A DNA stretch of 42,944 nucleotides. It comes from an uncultured Collinsella sp. GTDB taxonomy: Bacteria > Actinomycetota > Coriobacteriia > Coriobacteriales > Coriobacteriaceae. The position numbers were made by a program, and so were the translations under genes. Positions 21,481 to 30,180 of the stretch are shown here, one piece after another. Below the pieces are notes generated by a model that was not told where the DNA came from, did not search any database, and was given only the letters and a program-made list of their open reading frames with translations. Position 1 is the stretch's first letter. The number at the start of each line of letters is the position of its first letter. Where the stretch lies: contig CATVZP010000009.1 of the NCBI GenBank assembly GCA_958348565.1, positions 1 through 42,944 of the forward strand, given 5' to 3'.

Positions 21481-22758
21481 ATGAACCCCCGTGGCAAGCA
21501 CTTTATCGATGCGGTGGATCCCGACGAAAATCAAGTAAACAATCCCGAGCAGCAGGTTCGGGATGCGGCGGAGCCTGTCGAGCCTCAATGGGAGACCAAA
21601 GGCACTCCGACGCCTCAACCTGACGAAAAATCCCAGAGCAAGGCCGAGGCTCCGTCCGACGCATCGGCAAAGACCGACGAAGCTGCGGCGCAGCCTATTG
21701 ATGAGGCAGAGTGGCCTTCGCTTGATGAGGCGGGGCCTCAGCGCCGTCGACGCTCCAAAGAGTCGATTAAGCGCATCAAGCGCCGCCGCCGTATCCGCAC
21801 GCTGCTGATCGTGCTGCTCGCGATTGGTGCGATTGCCGCTGCCGGCTGGGGCTTTGTGAATCACAGCGTGAACCAAGGCAAAAAGAAGATTGAGGAAAAG
21901 ACCGAAAAGGTCATTAAGGCCAAGGGCGACACCATTACCTATAACGGCAAGAAGTATGCGCTCAACAAGCATATGGCCACGGTGGCGTTTATCGGCTTTG
22001 ATGGCCGCAACAACGATGACGGCACCCAGAAGGGCCAGTCCGATACCGTGATGGTCGTAGCGCTTAATACCGACACGGGCGAGGCCCGCGGTATTATCAT
22101 CCCGCGTGACAGCATGGTTGCCGTAGATACGTACTCCAATGGTTCGTTTGCCGGCCAGGTGACCGAGCAGCTGTGCTTGCAGTTCGCCTATGGCACCGAT
22201 GGCGATAACTCATCGGCACTGACGGCCGCCGCTGCCTCGCGCGTGCTCGATAACATTCCGGTCGACTATTACTACACGCTCAATATCGAGGGCGTGGCTC
22301 CCATTAACGACTCTATCGGCGGCGTAACGCTGGTACCCACGCAGACGGTGCCGGGCACCTCGGTGGTCGAGGGCCAGGAGACCACGCTGTTTGGTACAAC
22401 GGCGGAAAAGTACGTGCAGTGGCGCGACACGACGAATCTGACGTCTTCGCTTGATCGTACGGCGCGTCAGGTGAGCTATGTGCAGGCGTTTGCATCGAAG
22501 GTGCTCAGCAGTGCCAAGAGCAACCCCGCCATGCTCATCAGCCTGTATCAGGCCATGGGCGACTATACGTGGACCAATTTGGGTCTCGACGAGTTTAGCT
22601 ATCTAGCAACTACGATGCTCGAGCACGGCCTGACTTCGTTTGATGTCGTGACGCTGCAGGGCACCATGCAGCAGGGCGACACCTTCGCCGAGTTCTATCT
22701 GGATCAGGACAACGTAAAGCAAACGGTCGTCGATACGTTCTATCATCCCGTTAATTAG
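21481..22758 (+). CDS. LytR-CpsA-Psr (LCP) family protein
   Basis: This 425-residue protein has a long polar cytoplasmic region (1-95) ending in a very basic RRRRSKESIKRIKRRRRIR, then one transmembrane segment (about 108-128) and an external LCP domain. The domain shows FIGFDGRNN, GQSDTVMVVALNTDTGEARGIIIPRDSMV with a conserved Asp/Arg pair, and DSIGGVTL. LCP proteins transfer anionic polymers or glycans from lipid carriers to peptidoglycan. The start is 2 bp after the sortase stop codon with AGGAGA upstream, so the two genes form an operon. Confidence 0.9.
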   Translation: MNPRGKHFIDAVDPDENQVNNPEQQVRDAAEPVEPQWETKGTPTPQPDEKSQSKAEAPSDASAKTDEAAAQPIDEAEWPSLDEAGPQRRRRSKESIKRIKRRRRIRTLLIVLLAIGAIAAAGWGFVNHSVNQGKKKIEEKTEKVIKAKGDTITYNGKKYALNKHMATVAFIGFDGRNNDDGTQKGQSDTVMVVALNTDTGEARGIIIPRDSMVAVDTYSNGSFAGQVTEQLCLQFAYGTDGDNSSALTAAAASRVLDNIPVDYYYTLNIEGVAPINDSIGGVTLVPTQTVPGTSVVEGQETTLFGTTAEKYVQWRDTTNLTSSLDRTARQVSYVQAFASKVLSSAKSNPAMLISLYQAMGDYTWTNLGLDEFSYLATTMLEHGLTSFDVVTLQGTMQQGDTFAEFYLDQDNVKQTVVDTFYHPVN

Positions 22759-22837
22759 CTGCCCAGGTGCCGGATGCCAACAGTAGCTCACTCGATGTCA
22801 GGCACCAACAGCGAGCGGCCCGCGCAGCGTCAACGGG

Positions 22838-22861
22838 TCCGCCGTTCGTTAGAACGGCGGA
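22838..22861. terminator. Hairpin overlapping the nitroreductase stop codon
   Basis: TCCGCCGTTC (22838-22847) and GAACGGCGGA (22852-22861) pair perfectly around the TAA of the minus-strand gene. It may serve the convergent LCP and nitroreductase genes. No T-run. Confidence 0.4.
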
Positions 22862-23376
22862 ACATACACCACGTTGTCGCGGCGAGGCTTGGCCTCGGGG
22901 AGTGCGTCCTCGGCGTAGCCCAGAATGCAATTGCCTACACCGCGCAGGCTTCCGTCGGCGGGCAGACCCCACTTGGTCAGCAGTTCCAGTCCCTCGGGTG
23001 AGTCAAAGACCTCGTGCGCGCGGTGGATCCAACACGAATCGACGCCCAGCGCATAGGCTGCGTTGAGCAGATTGCCCATGGCGAGCGAGCCGTCTTCCAA
23101 GTGCGTGGGCACGCTGCGGTCGACGAGCACCACCACAACGGTCTTGGCGCCGTAGAAGGGATCTCCCTTGCTGCCCATAACTTGGGCGTTGAGCTGCGAG
23201 AGACGCTCGACGGTTGCGGGGTCGGTGACGGCGACGAACGTGACCGGCTGGCGTCCCATGCCGCTCGGCGCGTACTGGCCGGCTTCGATAATGCGTGCGA
23301 GCTTCTCGGCCTCGACGGGGCGATCGCTGTATTTGCGGCAGCTGCGGCGGTGGATGAGCGCTTCGATGGTCTCCAT
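22849..23376 (-). CDS. Nitroreductase-family protein
   Basis: This 175-residue flavoprotein has the family pattern: N-terminal IEALIHRRSCRKYSDRPVE, the FMN-binding QYAPSGMGRQP, and the C-terminal GVGNCILGYAED with a final basic PRRDNVVYV. Such enzymes reduce nitro groups, quinones or other acceptors with NAD(P)H and FMN, usually as dimers. The substrate is not known. ATG 23376 is set by GGAGGAcc directly upstream; the frame stays open to 23469 without another good start. It is transcribed divergently from the 96-residue protein gene. Confidence 0.9.
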   Translation of the reverse strand: METIEALIHRRSCRKYSDRPVEAEKLARIIEAGQYAPSGMGRQPVTFVAVTDPATVERLSQLNAQVMGSKGDPFYGAKTVVVVLVDRSVPTHLEDGSLAMGNLLNAAYALGVDSCWIHRAHEVFDSPEGLELLTKWGLPADGSLRGVGNCILGYAEDALPEAKPRRDNVVYVPPF

Positions 23377-23667
23377 GGGTCCTCCTGACGTCGGTTTCGT
23401 TGCCTCGTTCTTACCCGTCGAACCAAAACCGTAATCGCGCAGTCGGCCCCAAACAATGCAAGCTACCAAGTGGAAAAGTTGGTTTGCATAAAACTTCGGC
23501 CAGAATGTGATAAACCGGTGGGATGGTTAAACGTTTTATCCCGTCTACCCTGCGGTTTTTTACCACTTGCCTAAATGATGCGCGCATAAGCTCTGATAAA
23601 GGTTTTACTAAAGGAGCACCAACGTTTATCAACGCGCCATGGTGGCGCCGGGCCAGGAGGTAACATC

Positions 23668-23958
23668 ATGTTCCAGGCTGGAGATGTCGTCGAGACCGAC
23701 TTCGAAGGATTTCTGAAGCTGCTGCGTTCCAAGACGCGCGCTTTCGTGTCGATCAATGATCACGAGTACTACATCACGCACACCGATGGCTATTGGCGTG
23801 TTCAGGATTGCGTGGCCCTCAACGATAAGGGCCACTTTACTGACTGCTCCGAGCTAGTCAACACGGTCTGCGAGGTCGTCGAACTGCCGTGGATCTGCGG
23901 CAAGAGCCTGCACGACAGCTTCTCGGGCGCCACGGTCTACGAGGCCGTCGCTGCCTAA
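23668..23958 (+). CDS. Small hypothetical protein, 96 residues
   Basis: No family was recognised. The protein is acidic with four Cys residues, spread singly and not in a CxxC motif. It has aromatic patches (HEYYITHTDGYWRV) and no signal peptide or membrane segment, so it should be cytoplasmic. A strong AGGAGG lies 8 bp before ATG 23668 and a strong terminator follows, so it is a true single-gene unit. The 291 bp upstream, shared with the divergent nitroreductase gene, hold no other gene and several AT-rich imperfect repeats (e.g. AAGTGGAAAA near 23470 and TTTTTTACCACTT near 23557). Confidence 0.75.
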   Translation: MFQAGDVVETDFEGFLKLLRSKTRAFVSINDHEYYITHTDGYWRVQDCVALNDKGHFTDCSELVNTVCEVVELPWICGKSLHDSFSGATVYEAVAA

Positions 23959-23984
23959 CAGCCAACAATCGATATTCTCTCGCA

Positions 23985-24020
23985 ACCGCCGGCGCCGCCC
24001 CCGCGCCGGCGGTCTTTTTT
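23985..24020 (+). terminator. Intrinsic terminator
   Basis: A perfect 11-bp stem ACCGCCGGCGC / GCGCCGGCGGT followed by TTTTTT, after the 96-residue protein gene. Confidence 0.92.
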
Positions 24021-24062
24021 GTCGATATGCTCATGTAGAGCCGACCATAGACAACGAGCTTA

Positions 24063-24091
24063 TTGACGATAGTCAAAACTCGAACTAATGT
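24063..24091 (+). promoter_or_regulatory. Promoter with overlapping operator of the MarR-exporter operon
   Basis: TTGACG (24063-24068) and TAATGT (24086-24091) are spaced by 17 bp. The -35 box is half of a perfect palindrome TTGAC-GATA-GTCAA (24063-24076), a natural site for the MarR-type product to block RNA polymerase. Confidence 0.5.
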
Positions 24092-24137
24092 AGAGATATA
24101 AATTGGTCAAAAATCGGACAATTGAATGGTGGGATAG

Positions 24138-24638
24138 ATGAATAGTGCGGTTACGCTGGTCGACTTCGATCGGTTGCTCAATGGACTCGACCATATCTAT
24201 TCGGAGTTCTCGCGCGCCTGCGGCCTTTCGGACTGCGCCTACTGGATGCTCGTCGACACGAGTGCAGCGGGCGGAAGCGTTGCCGTGAGTCGGCTGACGA
24301 GTGAATGGTTCTACAGCAAACAGACCATCAATTCGGCGATTAAAACGCTTAGGGCGCGAGGGCTTGCGACGTTGGAGTTTGCCGAGGGCAGTCGTAAAAA
24401 CAAGGTTGTACGACTGACCGAAGAAGGCGTGCGGTTTGCCAAGCGCTACGCGTTGCCGGCGCAAAAAGCCGAGCAACAGGCATTCGAGGCGCTCGAGCCG
24501 TGGGAACAGTGCGAGATCATGCGCTTGGTCGGTAAGTTCTCCCATGTTCTTAACGAAGAGTGCGAGGCATTTAAACGGCAAGTGGCCGCCGAGAACGAGA
24601 CTGACGATAAGGGCGAGGGGGACGCATGCGACTCTTAA
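24138..24638 (+). CDS. MarR-family transcriptional regulator
   Basis: This 166-residue winged-helix protein probably represses its own operon. It has an N-terminal dimerisation helix, the recognition region VSRLTSEWFYSKQTINSAIKTLRARGLATLEF and a wing with RKNKVVRLTEEG, followed by C-terminal helices. MarR proteins respond to phenolic or toxic ligands, often derepressing efflux. The last 13 bases overlap the start of the first exporter gene, so translation is coupled. A palindrome overlapping the promoter supports autoregulation. Confidence 0.88.
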   Translation: MNSAVTLVDFDRLLNGLDHIYSEFSRACGLSDCAYWMLVDTSAAGGSVAVSRLTSEWFYSKQTINSAIKTLRARGLATLEFAEGSRKNKVVRLTEEGVRFAKRYALPAQKAEQQAFEALEPWEQCEIMRLVGKFSHVLNEECEAFKRQVAAENETDDKGEGDACDS

Positions 24639-26362
24639 TGAGGTTTATGAGGCCGTACCGCGGTCTGATTGCGGTGACGCTGTTTGCGGTGCTGATAGAT
24701 AACGTCGGTACGCTGTTGGTTCCCACGATGCTGGCGAACATGGTCAACACCGGTATTACCACGGGTGATGTCGACTATATATTACGCAACGGCCTGTACA
24801 TGCTTATCGCGACCGGCATGGCCAGCGGCGGCACGGTGCTGGGCTGCTATCTTTCGGCGCGCCTGGCCGCCAACGTGGCCTGCGATATCCGCAATGCCGT
24901 GTACGACAAGTCGCTCGAGCTGTCCGCCAGCGACTTTGAGCGCTTTGGCACGGGTTCGATGATCACGCGCTCGCTCAACGACATCAACGTGATTCAGCAA
25001 GCTGTCCTTCAGACGATTCAGCTGGTGCTGCCGGTGCCGTTCTTGGCCGTGGCAGGCATCATTTTTGCTTGGTTCATCGATCCCGCCATGGGTACGCTGC
25101 TGGGCGTGGTGGTTGCGATCGTGCTGGTGGCGGCGGTCTTTACCGTTGCCAACGCCGCGCCGATCTTTATGCGCCTGCAGAGCTTTATCGACCGCATGAA
25201 CGTGGTGCTGCGCGAGAACATCGTGGGCGTGCGCGTCATCCGCGCATTTAACAAGGAGCGCCACGAGGAGCAGCGCCTGGACGAGGTGTTTAGCGATTAC
25301 GCGGCCAATGCCATCAAGGTCAACCACCTGTTTGTGGGTCTCGACAGCTCCAGCTTCTTTTTGATGAATATCGCCGAGGTGGCGGTGCTGTGGGTGGGCG
25401 GCAACCGCGTGGGCGTCCACGCCATGCAAATCGGTAGCATCTCGGCCGTGCTGGAGTACGCGATCCTGATCCTGTTCTTTGTGATGACGGCGCAGATGGT
25501 GATTCTGACGCTCCCACGCGCCGCCGCATGCCTGAACCGTGCGCAGCAGGTGTTGGAGATTGAGCCGAGCATCGTGGACGGCAAGCGCACGCTGGACACG
25601 TGCGCGGCGGAGTCTGTTGACGGTGCCGACGCGGTGGCCGTGTTCGACCACATGTCGTTCCGTTTTGACGATGCCGACGAGGATACCCTGTGCGACCTGA
25701 GCTTTGCCTGTCGCCGTAGCCAGACCACGGCGATTGTAGGCTCGACGGGTTCGGGCAAGTCGACGGTGGCCAAGCTCTTGCTTCGCTTCCACGATGCCAC
25801 GAAGGGCGCCATTCGCCTGAATGGCATCGATCTGCGCGACCTTTCGCAAGACGACATCCGCGGGCGTATCGCCTATGTGCCGCAGAAGGCATGGCTGTTC
25901 TCGGGTACGGTGGCGAGCAACCTGCGCTTTGGCAACGAAGACGCGACTGAGGCTGACATGCTCCATGCGCTGGAGGTTGCCCAGAGCACCTTTGTGCTCG
26001 ACCAGCCCCAGGGGCTCGATACGCCGGTGGCCCAGGGCGGCACGAACTTCTCGGGTGGTCAGCGCCAGCGCCTGGCGATTGCCCGCGCACTCATGAAGCA
26101 TGCCGATCTATATATCTTCGACGACAGTTTTTCGGCCCTGGACTTTAAGACCGATGCGGCACTGCGCCATGCGCTGCAGGACGAGACGTGCGATGCCGCG
26201 GTGCTCATCATCGCCCAGCGCATCTCGACTATTTTGCATGCCGATCAGATCGTGGTGCTCAAAGACGGCGAGATCGTGGGCCTAGGCACGCACGACGAGC
26301 TCATGGAAACCTGCGAGGTGTACCGCGCAATCGCGGAATCGCAGATGAAGGGAGGTGAGTAG
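24626..26362 (+). CDS. ABC exporter half-transporter with degenerate nucleotide site (subunit 1)
   Basis: This 578-residue protein has a six-helix transmembrane domain (residues about 10-310) fused to an ATPase domain. Walker A is GSTGSGKST, the signature FSGGQRQRL and Walker B LYIFDDSFSALD, where Asp replaces the catalytic Glu. This is the pattern of the weak-site subunit in heterodimeric exporters such as TM287/288, BmrCD and LmrCD. Its partner follows directly. The substrate is unknown; control by a MarR regulator suggests a toxic compound or drug. The start overlaps the marR-type gene end. Confidence 0.93.
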   Translation: MRLLMRFMRPYRGLIAVTLFAVLIDNVGTLLVPTMLANMVNTGITTGDVDYILRNGLYMLIATGMASGGTVLGCYLSARLAANVACDIRNAVYDKSLELSASDFERFGTGSMITRSLNDINVIQQAVLQTIQLVLPVPFLAVAGIIFAWFIDPAMGTLLGVVVAIVLVAAVFTVANAAPIFMRLQSFIDRMNVVLRENIVGVRVIRAFNKERHEEQRLDEVFSDYAANAIKVNHLFVGLDSSSFFLMNIAEVAVLWVGGNRVGVHAMQIGSISAVLEYAILILFFVMTAQMVILTLPRAAACLNRAQQVLEIEPSIVDGKRTLDTCAAESVDGADAVAVFDHMSFRFDDADEDTLCDLSFACRRSQTTAIVGSTGSGKSTVAKLLLRFHDATKGAIRLNGIDLRDLSQDDIRGRIAYVPQKAWLFSGTVASNLRFGNEDATEADMLHALEVAQSTFVLDQPQGLDTPVAQGGTNFSGGQRQRLAIARALMKHADLYIFDDSFSALDFKTDAALRHALQDETCDAAVLIIAQRISTILHADQIVVLKDGEIVGLGTHDELMETCEVYRAIAESQMKGGE

Positions 26363-26363
26363 C

Positions 26364-28364
26364 ATGACCGAGGAGCTCAAGAAGCAGGGCATCGTCGATG
26401 GCGCTGCGGTTGTAGAGACAGTCGAGGAGACGGGCGTCGCGCCCGACCTGGACGAAGCCGCCAAGGCGGCGGAGCGCGAGGCTCGCCGCCAAGCGCTCTA
26501 CGAGGAAAACGAACGTGCCGAGGACGAGCGCGCCCGCGCCGAGGCAGAGCGTATGCGCGACGTGGACGACGAAGACGAGGACGAGACGCCTCGGGATACC
26601 TGGGCGACGGTGCGCCGCCTGTGGAGTGAGGCTGCCGGCGACCATTGGCGCTTCTATATCGTGTTCGCGAGCATTGTGTTCTATGTCATCTTTAACACCG
26701 CCGCGCCGGCATATAGCGCCCGCGTGATCGATGAGCTGTGGGGCCACATTCAGGTGGCGTTTGCCAACGACACCACTTTCAGCATCACCTGGGAGAACTG
26801 CGGCAAGACCATTTTCGTCTACTTTATGATCTGGACTGCCGCTGCCTCGTTCTATGCGCTCCAGAGCTTTTTGATGTCGAGCGTCGCTGAGCGTCTCAAT
26901 CTGCGCCTGCGCAACCGCATCGCGCAAAAGCTCAACCGTCTGCCGCTCGCCTATTTTGACGCGCATCGTCCCGGCGAGGTCGTCAGCCGCGCGACCAACG
27001 ACCTGGACAAGATGTCCGAGAGCATGCAGCGCGGATTGCTGCAGCTGCTCGTGTCGATCGGCACGGTTGTTGGTGCTGTGAGCGTGATGTTCGTGTTCAG
27101 CGTGCAGCTTACGCTCGTCTTTCTGTTCTTTACGGCACTGTCGCTGCTGGTGACGAAGGTCGTCTCGCGCCGCACACACGATGTGACGGGCGAGCGCCAG
27201 GAGTGGGTGTCCAAGATTACGAGTGCGGTCGAGGAAGGCTATTCGGGCCGTCTGGTGATCCGCGCGTTTAACCGCGAACGCCAAAGTTCTGCCGAGGTGC
27301 ACCAGGCCTCGGGCGAGCTGGCACGCGTGAGTGCCAAGGCCGACTTTATGATCAATGCCGTCGGCCCTGCGGTGCGCTTTATCGGCCGTTTGGCGCAGAT
27401 CGTGATCGCGCTGGTGGGCTGCAGCATGCTGGTTGCCGGTCACATGACCGTCGGCGTGTTCCAGGCGTTCTTCCAGTTTATCTACGAGGCGTCCGAACCC
27501 ATGACGCAGCTGTCGTTTACCTTCAACTCGCTGCAGAGCGCGTTGGCGAGTGCGGAGCGCGTGTTCGACCTGCTCGATGAGCCCGAGATGGAGGCCGATC
27601 CGCTGCCGGACGAGGCCGCCAAGCTGCCGGGTCGCGTTGAGGGTCGCGTCTCCTTTGAGCACGTGCGCTTTGGTTATTCGCCCGACAAGCCGCTTATGCA
27701 CGACGTGTCGTTTACCGCCGAGCCGGGCCAGAAGATTGCCGTGGTGGGAACCACGGGCGCGGGCAAGACGACGCTCATCAACCTGCTCATGCGCTTCTAC
27801 GAGATTGACGGCGGGCGTATTACGCTCGACGGCGTGGATACGAGCCGCATGGACCGCGGCGAGCTACGGCAGCAGTTTGGCATGGTGCTGCAGGACGCCT
27901 GGCTGTTCGATGGCACGATTGCCGAAAACATCGCCTACGGCTGTCCCGAGGCGACGCGTGAGGAGATCGTGGCGGCTGCGCGCGCCGCGCAGGTCGACTT
28001 CTTTGTGCGCACCATGCCGCAGGGCTATGACACGCGCGTGGCCAACGATGCCGAAAGCATCAGCCAGGGCCAGCGTCAGCTGCTGACCATCGCACGCGTG
28101 CTGCTCAATAACCCGGCGATTCTCATCCTGGACGAGGCGACCTCAAGCGTGGATACGCGTACCGAGCTTGCCATCGGTCGTGCCATGGACGCGCTCATGC
28201 GCGGGCGCACGAGCTTTGTGATCGCGCACCGCCTGTCGACGATCGTGGACGCCGACCTGATCTTGGTCATGGATCACGGCAACATTATCGAGCAGGGCAC
28301 GCATAAGGAGCTGCTGGCTGCCGAGGGTGCCTACGCCGACCTCTATCTGAGCCAGTTCGCATAA
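26364..28364 (+). CDS. ABC exporter half-transporter with consensus Walker B (subunit 2)
   Basis: This 666-residue partner has an 85-residue charged N-terminal extension rich in Glu, Arg and Ala (likely coiled coil) before the transmembrane domain. Its ATPase domain has Walker A GTTGAGKTT, signature ISQGQRQLL (SQGQ instead of SGGQ) and Walker B LILDEATSSVD with the catalytic Glu. Thus the active site uses this subunit's Walker motifs with the other's SGGQ signature. The ATG is one base after the upstream stop codon, with GGAGGTG as ribosome-binding site. Confidence 0.93.
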   Translation: MTEELKKQGIVDGAAVVETVEETGVAPDLDEAAKAAEREARRQALYEENERAEDERARAEAERMRDVDDEDEDETPRDTWATVRRLWSEAAGDHWRFYIVFASIVFYVIFNTAAPAYSARVIDELWGHIQVAFANDTTFSITWENCGKTIFVYFMIWTAAASFYALQSFLMSSVAERLNLRLRNRIAQKLNRLPLAYFDAHRPGEVVSRATNDLDKMSESMQRGLLQLLVSIGTVVGAVSVMFVFSVQLTLVFLFFTALSLLVTKVVSRRTHDVTGERQEWVSKITSAVEEGYSGRLVIRAFNRERQSSAEVHQASGELARVSAKADFMINAVGPAVRFIGRLAQIVIALVGCSMLVAGHMTVGVFQAFFQFIYEASEPMTQLSFTFNSLQSALASAERVFDLLDEPEMEADPLPDEAAKLPGRVEGRVSFEHVRFGYSPDKPLMHDVSFTAEPGQKIAVVGTTGAGKTTLINLLMRFYEIDGGRITLDGVDTSRMDRGELRQQFGMVLQDAWLFDGTIAENIAYGCPEATREEIVAAARAAQVDFFVRTMPQGYDTRVANDAESISQGQRQLLTIARVLLNNPAILILDEATSSVDTRTELAIGRAMDALMRGRTSFVIAHRLSTIVDADLILVMDHGNIIEQGTHKELLAAEGAYADLYLSQFA

Positions 28365-28394
28365 TGTGACAAAGGGACAGTCTCTTTGCCACAT
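28364..28394. repeat. Small palindromic repeat with GGGACAG core
   Basis: ATGTGACAAAG / CTTTGCCACAT arms (one mismatch) around GGACAGTCT, starting at the exporter stop codon. The CAAAG arm and core relate it to the repeats at 13382 and 15715. Confidence 0.6.
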
Positions 28395-28401
28395 CACAAA
28401 T

Positions 28402-28436
28402 AAGGCGCGCCGGGGATGAATTCCCTGGCGCGCCTT
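28402..28436. terminator. Bidirectional terminator
   Basis: A 10-bp perfect stem AAGGCGCGCC / GGCGCGCCTT with a further small stem in the loop lies between the exporter operon and the convergent cysE gene. Confidence 0.75.
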
Positions 28437-28474
28437 TGCGTTGATGCCGATGTCGTTTTGTGCCGCTTGCGTTC

Positions 28475-29179
28475 CTAGCGTTCGTCCACGAGCTTGGCGA
28501 CGAGGGCCTTGAGCTCGGCCACCTCTCGCTCGAGTTCCTTGACGCGGCGGGCATTCTCGGTGATGCCCTGGCGGTTGAGGGCGGACTGCTCGGCGGCGTC
28601 ATCGGGCATGTACTCGCGATGCTGCTTGGCGTCGAAGCTCTCCTCGAACACGCAGCAGCCGTTGCGCTTGATGATGCGCCCGGGAACGCCCACGACGGTG
28701 CAGTTGTCGGGCACGTCCTTGACGACGACCGAGTTGCCGCCGATTTTGACGTTATTACCGATGCGAATGTTGCCGAGCACCTTGGCGCCCGTGCCCACGG
28801 TGACGTTGTTGCCCAGGGTGGGGTGGCGCTTGCCGGTCTCGTTGCCGGTGCCGCCGAGCGTGACGCCCTGGTAGAGCACACAGTTGTCGCCCACGATGGC
28901 AGTCTCGCCGATGACGACGCCCATGGCGTGGTCGATAAAGAAGTGCTTGCCGATCTGCGCGGCGGGATGAATCTCGACGCCGGTGATGTGGCGGGTGATT
29001 TGCGAGAGCACACGGGCGAGAGATCGATGGCCGTGTTCCCACAGCCAGTGCTCGGGCACGTGGTTCCACTTGGCGTGCAAGCCGGGGTAGGAAAGGAAGA
29101 TGACCAGACCGTTTTGCGCGGCGGGGTCTTGCGCCTGGACGGTCTTGATGTCCTCACGAATGGTATTGATAAAGCTCAC
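28475..29179 (-). CDS. cysE: Serine O-acetyltransferase
   Basis: This 234-residue enzyme acetylates serine with acetyl-CoA, the committed step to cysteine. It has a short N-terminal helical region, then left-handed beta-helix hexapeptide repeats: GVEIHPAAQIGKHFFIDHAMGVVIGE, with the catalytic His pair region, and GVTLGGTG, RHPTLGNNVTVGTGAKVLG and VVGVPGRIIK. A C-terminal coiled coil (RVKELEREVAELKALVAKL) may mediate oligomer or partner contacts. The start is a GTG at 29179 with GGAGGG seven bases upstream; the open frame to 29266 lacks support. It is the short EpsC/CysE type. No cysK is adjacent. Confidence 0.93.
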   Translation of the reverse strand: MSFINTIREDIKTVQAQDPAAQNGLVIFLSYPGLHAKWNHVPEHWLWEHGHRSLARVLSQITRHITGVEIHPAAQIGKHFFIDHAMGVVIGETAIVGDNCVLYQGVTLGGTGNETGKRHPTLGNNVTVGTGAKVLGNIRIGNNVKIGGNSVVVKDVPDNCTVVGVPGRIIKRNGCCVFEESFDAKQHREYMPDDAAEQSALNRQGITENARRVKELEREVAELKALVAKLVDER

Positions 29180-29402
29180 CGGCCGCCCTCCCTTAGCGCC
29201 GTGACAATGCGATTCAATAAAGTATAGCGATTCGCTAGGGATTAGGAAGGGCGATCCTGGCGGCATTGCGCGACAGGTGTCAGTTATGCAAACTTGCTGG
29301 TAATGGAGTCACACTTTTGTGCGGTCGTATGCATGGCCGCGTTGCAACCGTATACTGGTCAACTTGGACGTGTCCGCGCCCACAACTGAGAGGTTTTACT
29401 TC

Positions 29403-30050
29403 ATGGGTTTCATCAATTTTATCGCTGAGCTGCTTAAGGACCCGCGCACCGCGATCGCTAGCTGGATCGCCGCCGGCCCGCTTATGGCCTACGGCTGCGT
29501 GTTCCTAATCATCTTTATCGAGACGGGCGTGGTGTTCTTCCCGTTCCTTCCCGGCGACTCGCTGCTGTTTGCCTCGGGCTTCTTTGCCCATAATGGCGGC
29601 TTTAACATTGTTGCGCTTCTGGCCACCGCATGGGCCGCAGCCATCCTGGGCGATCAGTGCAACTTTATGATTGGCCACTTCTTTGGCCGCAAGATCATCG
29701 CCTCGGGCAAGGTAAAGGCCATGACGCCCGAGCGCATCAAAAAGTCCGAGGATTTCTTGGACAAGTGGGGCCATCTGGCCATCTTCCTCGGCCGCTTCTT
29801 CCCGTTCATCCGCACCTTTGTGCCTTTTATCGCCGGCATGGGCGGCATGCACTGGCGCAACTTTGTCGTCTTTAACGTGCTGGGTGGCATTACCTGGTCG
29901 ACGGTCTTTACGCTGCTGGGTTACTTCTTTGGTGGCATTCCGTTTGTGCAGGAGCACTTTGAGCTGCTGATCATCGGGATTGTCGCCGTGTCGATCATCC
30001 CGACCGTGGTCGGTCTGGTTAAGGCTAAGCTCGGTAAAAAGAACGCCTAG
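29403..30050 (+). CDS. DedA-family membrane protein
   Basis: This 215-residue protein has four to five membrane segments and the DedA/SNARE-associated (VTT) signatures FPFLPGDSLLFASG and GRFFPFIRTFVPFIAGMG, with re-entrant loops. DedA proteins act in lipid-carrier (undecaprenyl phosphate) or phospholipid translocation and membrane homeostasis. ATG 29403 follows GAGAGG, and the family N-terminus begins here. A TATACT hexamer at 29351-29356 may be its -10 box. A terminator closes a single-gene unit. Confidence 0.9.
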   Translation: MGFINFIAELLKDPRTAIASWIAAGPLMAYGCVFLIIFIETGVVFFPFLPGDSLLFASGFFAHNGGFNIVALLATAWAAAILGDQCNFMIGHFFGRKIIASGKVKAMTPERIKKSEDFLDKWGHLAIFLGRFFPFIRTFVPFIAGMGGMHWRNFVVFNVLGGITWSTVFTLLGYFFGGIPFVQEHFELLIIGIVAVSIIPTVVGLVKAKLGKKNA

Positions 30051-30078
30051 TCCGAGATTGTTTTCGGACGTTAATTCC

Positions 30079-30114
30079 AAGGCCCGTCATCGGATTCGAT
30101 GGCGGGCCTTTTGT
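30079..30114 (+). terminator. Intrinsic terminator of the DedA gene
   Basis: AAGGCCCGTCATCG / CGATGGCGGGCCTT stem with one mismatch, followed by TTTTG. Confidence 0.85.
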
Positions 30115-30180
30115 GTTGGAGGCAAATGAAAATACTTTACTTAGTTAAAGAAAAGCGTTTTATCCAAGGCGTGCGGGGAG

